From: an uncultured Anaerolineae bacterium
GTDB lineage: Bacteria > Chloroflexota > Anaerolineae > Anaerolineales > Villigracilaceae
DNA length: 11,842 nt
Direction of reading: 5' to 3'
NCBI GenBank assembly: GCA_903854805.1
Contig: CAINXK010000620.1
Coordinates: 1-11,842 of the forward strand
Shown here: one piece after another, positions 6,904 through 11,842 of the stretch
Position numbering within the stretch: the first letter of the stretch is position 1
Layout of the letters: each line of letters opens with the position of its first letter
The notes under the pieces: generated by a model
Told to the model about the DNA's origin: nothing
What the model saw: the letters and a program-made list of their open reading frames with translations, nothing else
Databases searched by the model: none
Position numbers and translations under genes: made by a program

Positions 6904-7746
6904 ATGGCAAAAATCGAACTCAGAAATGTCACCTATAAATATCCCTTCACAAGAGAGAATGCTCTCAATGACATCACCCATACATTTGATTCGGGCAAAT
7001 TCTACGGAATCATTGGCGAAAACGGAGGAGGAAAAACCACTCTGTGCAACCTCATCCGTGGTCTAATTCCCCATTTCTACAAGGGTAAGCTTAAGGGTGA
7101 TGTTATTGTGAATGGGATCGATATTCGTAACTGGGATTTGGGAGAACTATCGGCTCAAATCGGATATGTTTTTGAAAACCCATTCACCCAGATAAGTGGG
7201 ATCAAACCAACGGTTTTTGAAGAATTGGCGATGGGCCTTGAGAATCTGGGGGTTCCCAAAGAGGAGATCATTGAGAAGGTCTCAAGGGTCTGCAAACTTC
7301 TCAAAATTGAAGACATCATCAAAAATAATCCAAATGAACTTTCGGGTGGGCAACGCCAGCGTGTTGCCTTTGCCTCCATCATCTCAATGGAGACAGAAAT
7401 GCTGATCATCGACGAACCGACCTCACAGCTTGACCCGGAAGGAACTGAAGACGTTTTTGAGATCATCAAGATGCTCAAGAACTCTGAAAAAACACTCATT
7501 CTCGTCGAACATAAGATCGATATGATCGCAGAATACTGCGATGAAATCATCGTGATGAACCAGGGTAGCATTGCCTTTTCTGGACCTACCCATGAAGTAC
7601 TCAGTAATGCCAGGATTATGGACTTTGGCGCAATGATGCCTCAAGCCGCAATCTTCGGTCATGAGATGGAAAAAGCTGGGAAACCACTGGGACGAATACC
7701 AATCACGCTGGCTGAAGCGACATCGCTAGTAAAGGCGCGGAGGTAG
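6904..7746 (+). CDS. ECF transporter ATPase A (EcfA-type)
   Basis: A 280-residue ABC-type ATPase of the ECF importer. Walker A is GENGGGKTT (38-46), the signature LSGGQRQRVA (146-155) is canonical, Walker B is MLIIDEPTSQLDP (166-178; D170, E171) and the switch His is H203. The Q-loop reads VFENPFTQISG (89-99): the usual Gln of FQNP is Glu at 91. The C-terminal tail (about 210-280) is typical of ECF ATPases. GGAG is 5 bases before the ATG. It precedes the second ATPase by only 4 bases. In an A/A' pair, the signature of A faces the nucleotide bound on A', so this protein supplies the good signature to one site. Which of EcfA1/EcfA2 it represents cannot be fixed from the sequence. Confidence 0.93.
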   Translation: MAKIELRNVTYKYPFTRENALNDITHTFDSGKFYGIIGENGGGKTTLCNLIRGLIPHFYKGKLKGDVIVNGIDIRNWDLGELSAQIGYVFENPFTQISGIKPTVFEELAMGLENLGVPKEEIIEKVSRVCKLLKIEDIIKNNPNELSGGQRQRVAFASIISMETEMLIIDEPTSQLDPEGTEDVFEIIKMLKNSEKTLILVEHKIDMIAEYCDEIIVMNQGSIAFSGPTHEVLSNARIMDFGAMMPQAAIFGHEMEKAGKPLGRIPITLAEATSLVKARR

Positions 7747-7750
7747 AAAC

Positions 7751-8542
7751 ATGGCTATTGAAATTAAAAATGCAAGCTTTGCATATCCGAATGGTTTTGT
7801 TGCGCTCGAAAACATTAACATCACGATCCAGGATGGCGAACGCGTTGCCATTGTTGGACAAAACGGGGCAGGTAAAACAACGGCTGTCAAAATGATGAAC
7901 GGCCTTAATAAACCGAGCCAGGGTGATGTGACGATCGACGGGATCAACACCAAGAAAAAAACGACGGCTTTCATCGCCAAAACAGTTGGTTATGTTTTTC
8001 AGAACCCTGACGATCAGATTTTTAACCAAACCGTCAGAGCCGAGATAGAATATATGCCGCGCTACTTCAAATTCCCTGAAAAAGAAATCGAAGATCGCGT
8101 AAAGTATGCTGTTGAGCTTTCGGGAATTGAGAAATTTCTGAAAATCAACCCGTATGACTTGCCCTTTCCGGTTCGCAAATTTGTCGCGATCGCGGCAGTC
8201 ATCGTTTCAAGACCGAAATACATCATTCTCGACGAACCAACTGCCGGGCAGGATAAACACGGTCTGGATATTCTATCCAGCATGATCGACCGCCTTCAAA
8301 AAGATGGGGTGACTATCATCACGATCACCCACGATATGGAATTCGCAGTCAACAATTTCCACCGCATTGTCGCGATGGCGCACAAAAATATTATCGCTGA
8401 CGGAACTGCACAGGAAATTTTCTGGAATGAAAGCGTCGTTGCCGAAGCCCGGATCAAAAAACCGACGATTGGCGAACTTGCGAAACAACTTTCCATAGAC
8501 GGGAACATCCTGTTTTGTCAGGAGCTTGTTGACAGGCTTTGA
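7751..8542 (+). CDS. ECF transporter ATPase A' with degenerate signature motif
   Basis: A 263-residue ABC-type ATPase, the partner of the preceding one. Walker A is GQNGAGKTT (36-44), the Q-loop VFQNPDDQIF (82-91) is canonical, Walker B is YIILDEPTAGQD (157-168; D161, E162) and the switch His is H194. The signature LSGGQ is missing: the corresponding segment reads NPYDLPFPVRKFVAIAAV (133-150). In the A/A' dimer this face opposes the Walker A of the first ATPase, so that site is predicted degenerate. GGAGG overlaps the stop codon of the preceding gene, 7 bases before this ATG, which indicates translational coupling. I recall similar degenerate signatures in other ECF ATPases, so this may be a subfamily trait, not a mutation. 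Confidence 0.92.
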   Translation: MAIEIKNASFAYPNGFVALENINITIQDGERVAIVGQNGAGKTTAVKMMNGLNKPSQGDVTIDGINTKKKTTAFIAKTVGYVFQNPDDQIFNQTVRAEIEYMPRYFKFPEKEIEDRVKYAVELSGIEKFLKINPYDLPFPVRKFVAIAAVIVSRPKYIILDEPTAGQDKHGLDILSSMIDRLQKDGVTIITITHDMEFAVNNFHRIVAMAHKNIIADGTAQEIFWNESVVAEARIKKPTIGELAKQLSIDGNILFCQELVDRL

Positions 8543-8610
8543 ACCGAAAAAGGCACCCGGCAGCTTGATAAAAACAAAGCACCTGGCTGTAGAAAAGAAA
8601 GGGTTTTGCA

Positions 8611-9543
8611 GTGAACTATCTGATTACGGGCTGTACGATCATAAACGACATGAACTATTCAGACGGCAGCAAAGCCGAGGGGTTTCTCGGCGGCTCAATC
8701 TATACTGTCAGCGGAATAAAACCATATTGCGATGATGTTCTATTAATCACCACAGCCGGCCCCGATTTTAACGAGTACTTCGGAGAGTATTACCAGAAGA
8801 ACGGGCTATCGACCGGTGGCGTTAATTTTGTCCTGCCGAGAACACAGTACAATACCCTTGACTATCACGCTGATGGACGCTGGTGGGAATACTCGAAATA
8901 TGGCCCGGAGTTTGAGAAAGAGTGGGGGCCGAAAGCCCTTATTCAAGCCTCCTTTGTCATCCAGTATTCAAACGAATTCACCCGTGGTATCTATTTTGAG
9001 TCGAGCGTCAGGGAATCTGTCTGGAAGAACTTGGCTGAAATCAGGCTAGCGGCGCCCAACGCAAAGATCATGTGGGAAATTCCAACCCCAGATATCGACA
9101 ATCCCGATATTCCAAAACAAGAAATCCTGGCCCTAATCGAAAAGTGCGACATCTATTCTCTCAACCTCCCAGAAGCGAAGACCTTTTTAGAGACAAGCTC
9201 TGAGCAAGAATCAATCGAAGCCATCCTTGCACTCGGCAATCCCTGCTTCTTCAGGGTGGGGACAAAAGGGGCTTACTTGATTATGGATGGGAAAGCCTGG
9301 TTTGCTCCATCAAAGGGCGTTGAGAATAGTGTCGATGCTACGGGTTGCGGTAATTGTTCAACCGGCACTGCCTTGTACGGCTTCTGCGAAGGGCTGCACC
9401 CGTTAAAGACCGTCATCATGGCAAATTTCGCTGCGGAACTTAACGCCAAACAATTTGGCCCATACCCATGGTTCACCGCTGAACTAAGAGCGGAACTCAT
9501 TAAAAAGGTCGAAGCCGAGTACACACGGCTGACCGAGGAATAA
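8611..9543 (+). CDS. Aberrant PfkB-like protein, catalytic Asp replaced by Asn (GCGN)
   Basis: A 310-residue ribokinase-fold protein. The glycine pair of the substrate site is present in FLGGSIYTVSG, and the C-terminal signature region reads VDATGCGNCSTGTALYGF. In active PfkB kinases this is DTxGAGDxFxxG, where the last Asp is the catalytic base. Here Asn248 stands in that place and the following Phe is absent. The rest of the fold aligns well enough to exclude a pseudogene, and the frame is uninterrupted. It may be a kinase that uses another base, a binding or regulatory protein, or a subfamily with altered chemistry. The GTG start at 8611 has AAAGGG 7 bases upstream. Its stop is 2 bases before the BtpA gene, whose ribosome binding site lies inside this gene's 3' end. 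Which molecule it binds is not evident. Confidence 0.85.
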   Translation: MNYLITGCTIINDMNYSDGSKAEGFLGGSIYTVSGIKPYCDDVLLITTAGPDFNEYFGEYYQKNGLSTGGVNFVLPRTQYNTLDYHADGRWWEYSKYGPEFEKEWGPKALIQASFVIQYSNEFTRGIYFESSVRESVWKNLAEIRLAAPNAKIMWEIPTPDIDNPDIPKQEILALIEKCDIYSLNLPEAKTFLETSSEQESIEAILALGNPCFFRVGTKGAYLIMDGKAWFAPSKGVENSVDATGCGNCSTGTALYGFCEGLHPLKTVIMANFAAELNAKQFGPYPWFTAELRAELIKKVEAEYTRLTEE

Positions 9544-9545
9544 AT

Positions 9546-10274
9546 ATGTTTCTTGAAATATTTCAGACCGCAAAACCAGTTTTGGCGATGCTTCACCTAA
9601 AAGGGGAAAACCCCGAAGAAAGACTAAAACGAGCCATCATCGAAGCGGATATCTATGCAGAATGCGGGATTGATGCCATGATCGTAGAAGACTATTACGG
9701 TGAAACTGCTGATGTCGAAAATGCTCTTGCCGCCCTTTCAGCGCAGCGGCCCCAATATACTCTCGGCGTCAATGTTCTGGATAACTTTTCCAAAAGCTAC
9801 GAGCTGGCATTGCGCTATGGCGCCAGGTTCATGCAGGTGGATTCCGTTTGCGGTCATTTAGATCCAGGCGCTGAAAAAGCCTACTTCGACATGATCGATG
9901 GTTATCGCCAGGATAAGAAAATCTCTGTTATTGGCGGAGTCAGGTTCAAGTACCAACCATATCTATCAAACCGCAGCCTACAGGAAGATTTGGAAATCGG
10001 AATGAGACACTGCGACGCAATTGCTGTAACCGGAGCTGGCACAGGGCTGGATACCGGCACGGAAAAACTTAAACAGTTCCGCGAAATCGTTGGCGATTTT
10101 CCCCTGGTTGTTGCCGCAGGCATGACTATGGAGACCGTCCTGGAAAAGCTCTCAATCGGAGATGCTGCCATTGTCGGGAGCACCTTCAAGGATACCCGCA
10201 AGGATACGGGAGATGTTTTGGCTGCAAATGTCCAGGAGTTTATGAATAAGGTGCGCAGTTGTTTTCGTTCTTGA
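9546..10274 (+). CDS. BtpA/SgcQ-family TIM-barrel protein
   Basis: A 242-residue protein of the BtpA (SgcQ) family, a TIM-barrel group usually of unknown enzymatic activity, named for a cyanobacterial photosystem I assembly factor. Diagnostic stretches are KPVLAMLHLKG (10-20), CGIDAMIVEDYYG (40-52), LGVNVLDN (73-80), YGARFMQVDS (91-100), DAIAVTGAGTG (157-167), FPLVVAAGMTMETV (185-198) and AAIVGSTFK (207-215). The last two form a phosphate-binding Gly-rich barrel end like those of phosphosugar or nucleotide enzymes. GAGG lies 8 bases before the ATG, inside the preceding gene, with 2 bases between stop and start, so the two are translationally coupled. Outside photosynthetic bacteria, BtpA proteins often lie beside kinases and transporters, and this one probably acts on a phosphorylated product of the locus. 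That is inference. Confidence 0.85.
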   Translation: MFLEIFQTAKPVLAMLHLKGENPEERLKRAIIEADIYAECGIDAMIVEDYYGETADVENALAALSAQRPQYTLGVNVLDNFSKSYELALRYGARFMQVDSVCGHLDPGAEKAYFDMIDGYRQDKKISVIGGVRFKYQPYLSNRSLQEDLEIGMRHCDAIAVTGAGTGLDTGTEKLKQFREIVGDFPLVVAAGMTMETVLEKLSIGDAAIVGSTFKDTRKDTGDVLAANVQEFMNKVRSCFRS

Positions 10275-10566
10275 CTTTAGAAATGGGAAGCTAAATGCCA
10301 AATCGGTGCTTGCACCAATAACTGATGCAGTAGACCAAAATCGTTATTATGTGCTAACTCTATTTGCGCAGGCCCGAAATCATCGATATTATCATGCCTG
10401 GATCAGGCGTTGACTACCTGTTCAGAGATGGCAAAGACGATGGATTGCGCTCGCGGTTCGATTAAGTTGTGCCCCCTGGTGGCTCTTGCCGATGGAGTTT
10501 TGGCAGGAAAACTCATCGATTATTTTGCACTGAAGCAGCAAAATCGGGATAATAAATGGCGTTATG
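10275..10566. other. Gap between BtpA gene and minus-strand membrane protein
   Basis: 292 bases separating two convergent genes. It holds a small hairpin, GGTGC-TT-GCACC, near 10306-10317 without a T tract, and a plus-strand open stretch of 35 codons (10358-10465) starting after a stop. That stretch contains RPEIIDIIMPGSGVDYLF and ends with a stop. It has a coding-like look but no start codon with a binding site at its 5' end. It may be the tail of a decayed gene, and no family is recognised. Confidence 0.35.
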
Positions 10567-11037
10567 CTATCCGGGTTTTACCTGGGTATTGCTATCTGCT
10601 TTTCTGGTTGTGCTTTGACCAAACACATCCTTCGCCAAGAATACACCGCCAACACCGATCGCCACCAACCCCAGCACATACAGCCCAACCGAACCAAGTA
10701 CCAGCGTCAAAAGACCCCTGGAAGGCTCAGTTTCTCCGGAAGCCATCCCCGTCGCTAGCGCCAGACTCTGCCCAGCGACCAGAAAACCAACTGCAATCCC
10801 CATTCCCCAGCCAATCAGAGCGCGGTGCGAGCGGGCACGTGTAGAGGCCCATACCAGCAACCCACCACCAATCAGAGCCGCCGGAAACAATTCCGCTGGC
10901 ATAAGGTAATCAAACCGGGGAATTCGGTCTTTGGAGAAAACTACAACGGAGAAGACAATCGGGCTCAAAAGTGGGAACCAGACCAACACCAATCCAATGA
11001 CTGCCAGAATCTTAGTGAAGATATTTTTCTGCTCCAT
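10567..11037 (-). CDS. Four-span membrane protein of unknown function
   Basis: A 156-residue hydrophobic protein read from ATG at 11037. AAGGAG is 8 bases upstream and supports the start. Hydrophobic segments lie near residues 8-35, 48-64, 74-96 and 108-134, with a basic cytoplasmic-looking loop (STRARSHR, 65-72) and a hydrophilic C-terminal tail (QSTTRKADSNTQ...). This fits a small integral inner-membrane protein. No catalytic or transport motif is seen. It has its own near-consensus promoter 50-80 bases upstream, so it is probably expressed apart from the M20 gene behind it. It converges on the BtpA gene with about 290 bases between them. Gene reality likely, function not recognised. Confidence 0.75.
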   Translation of the reverse strand: MEQKNIFTKILAVIGLVLVWFPLLSPIVFSVVVFSKDRIPRFDYLMPAELFPAALIGGGLLVWASTRARSHRALIGWGMGIAVGFLVAGQSLALATGMASGETEPSRGLLTLVLGSVGLYVLGLVAIGVGGVFLAKDVFGQSTTRKADSNTQVKPG

Positions 11038-11088
11038 AGCATATCTCCTTTTTCTGTCCGCAAGAAACCTGTTTCGATTTCCACTTTC

Positions 11089-11117
11089 ACTATAGCACGC
11101 AGAAAGCTAAAACTCAA
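11089..11117 (-). promoter_or_regulatory. Near-consensus sigma70 promoter for the four-span membrane protein
   Basis: On the minus strand, TTGAGT (11112-11117) and TATAGT (11089-11094) are separated by exactly 17 bases. Each box has one or two mismatches from consensus. Transcription would start near 11082 and leave a leader of about 45 bases before the ATG at 11037. Confidence 0.65.
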
Positions 11118-11199
11118 CTTTATCGGTTCATAAAGCATCCCTACCATTTTCAACCTTGCCGGCCAGGTAAATCATTTGTTTACATCAGCCTACTTGTCT

Positions 11200-11842
11200 C
11201 TAAATTTCCTGAATTACATGGACGTAATAATTACACGCATCAACAATCTGGTCCACTTTACAGTTTTCATTATCCATATGCGCCAATTTATATTCGCCGG
11301 GTCCAAAACCAATCGTTGGGATCCCCATGCTTACCGATGTGACTGCATTGGTGCTGAAATCCCAAAAGTCAAACTCACTGGGGGCAATCCCAAAGGTTTG
11401 CTGATAGGCAGCAATACAAGCCAGACTAAGTTCATGCTCCAGATCTATTTTCCAGGCGAGGTGAAATGGCTCATAATTAATCTCCATCCCGGTCCAGCTT
11501 TTTCTCTGCAGACTACCCACACGCCAGGTGGCTTTTTTGCCGTGAATAAGTTGATCCATTTCTTTTTTTATGGCATCTTCAGTCTCGCCAGGCACCATGC
11601 GCCTATCCAGGTACACCTCACATTCAGAAGGGACTGCATTTAATGATGCACTGGTGCTTGAAATCTGTGACATTACCAGAGTACCCCGCGGAGCAGCTCT
11701 TTTCATGAGCTCCAGATTTGTTTGCTCAACCCGTTGGATAATCTCGGCCATTTCATAAATAGCATTGACACCTTTTTCTGGGGCTGAACCGTGCGCAGAT
11801 ACGCCCTGTGTTTTGATGGATACCTGCGCTTTACCCTTATGC
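11200..11842 (-). CDS. M20 peptidase/deacylase, YgeY-like, C-terminal part (runs off right edge)
   Basis: 213 codons in one frame enter from the right edge and end at TAG (11200-11202). The first visible residues, GVSAHGSAPEKGVNAIYEMA, are the start of the dimerisation domain of M20 metallohydrolases such as ArgE, DapE and YgeY. Next come SSTSASLNAVPSECEVYLDR and later GIPTIGFGPGEYKLAHMDNE, whose His is the late metal ligand of the family. As I recall it, the pattern (SLNAVP, DRR, GFGPG...AH...NE) matches YgeY, a selenium-metabolism-linked hydrolase of uncertain substrate, better than DapE. The N-terminal metal-binding HxD motif lies beyond the window. It is a zinc or cobalt cytosolic amidohydrolase. 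The downstream membrane protein has a separate promoter. Family sure, subfamily likely, start outside the window. Confidence 0.85.
   Translation of the reverse strand, partial: HKGKAQVSIKTQGVSAHGSAPEKGVNAIYEMAEIIQRVEQTNLELMKRAAPRGTLVMSQISSTSASLNAVPSECEVYLDRRMVPGETEDAIKKEMDQLIHGKKATWRVGSLQRKSWTGMEINYEPFHLAWKIDLEHELSLACIAAYQQTFGIAPSEFDFWDFSTNAVTSVSMGIPTIGFGPGEYKLAHMDNENCKVDQIVDACNYYVHVIQEI

Noticed and set aside
2305..10274. Queuosine/queuine salvage (ECF importer plus IUNH-type nucleosidase is part of a known salvage scheme)
   Set aside because: No radical-SAM queuine lyase or tRNA-guanine transglycosylase is in the window, and the S component does not show recognisable QueT features. It remains only one of many nucleoside options.
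10410..10844. Long plus-strand open frame opposite the four-span membrane protein
   Set aside because: Low-complexity Pro/Gln/His-rich product typical of an antisense shadow, and no ribosome binding site. The minus-strand frame has a good binding site and membrane spans.

Overview
This is an accessory-looking stretch of a bacterial chromosome with moderate GC (roughly mid-40s percent by eye) and strong AGGAG-type ribosome binding sites. No rRNA, tRNA, CRISPR array or intact mobile element is visible. Its gene content (an ECF transporter, a YgeY-like M20 hydrolase, BtpA and PfkB proteins, a single-domain M24 protein) would suit Chloroflexota (Anaerolineae-like) or Bacillota. This taxonomic guess is weak, because the window contains no phylogenetic marker.

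Left part (1-2304). A calcineurin-like metallophosphoesterase on the minus strand runs off the left edge. It is followed by a gene-poor stretch, then a minus-strand pair: a 42-residue single-span membrane protein and a GNAT acetyltransferase that closely resembles the Sat4/SatA streptothricin acetyltransferases. About 0.7 kb without a convincing gene follows.

Central part (2305-10274) is the core of the window and reads as one functional locus. On the plus strand are an inosine/uridine-preferring nucleoside hydrolase, a short M24-type metalloenzyme, and a complete four-gene ECF importer (S, T, A, A'), followed by an aberrant PfkB-like protein and a BtpA-family TIM-barrel protein. A canonical PfkB kinase lies on the minus strand between the M24 gene and the ECF genes. 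Its 3' end overlaps the M24 gene, and its 5' end is divergent from the ECF genes. A near-consensus sigma70 promoter precedes the ECF S gene, and a strong terminator-like hairpin sits between S and T. The simplest reading is uptake of a small nucleoside-like, vitamin-like or glycosylated compound by the ECF importer, then hydrolysis and phosphorylation by the nucleoside hydrolase and PfkB kinase. The last two genes are translationally coupled and may act together on the same intermediate. The substrate cannot be read from sequence alone.

Two departures from family consensus stand out. First, the ECF ATPase pair has both its abnormal motifs (Q-loop Gln to Glu in A; loss of LSGGQ in A') in the same predicted composite ATP site, leaving one canonical and one degenerate site. 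Second, the downstream PfkB-like protein has GCGN where the family has GAGD, so the catalytic aspartate is replaced by asparagine.

Right part (10275-11842). A short gene-less gap is followed by a minus-strand four-span membrane protein with its own near-consensus promoter, and by the C-terminal two-thirds of an M20 peptidase of YgeY type that runs off the right edge.
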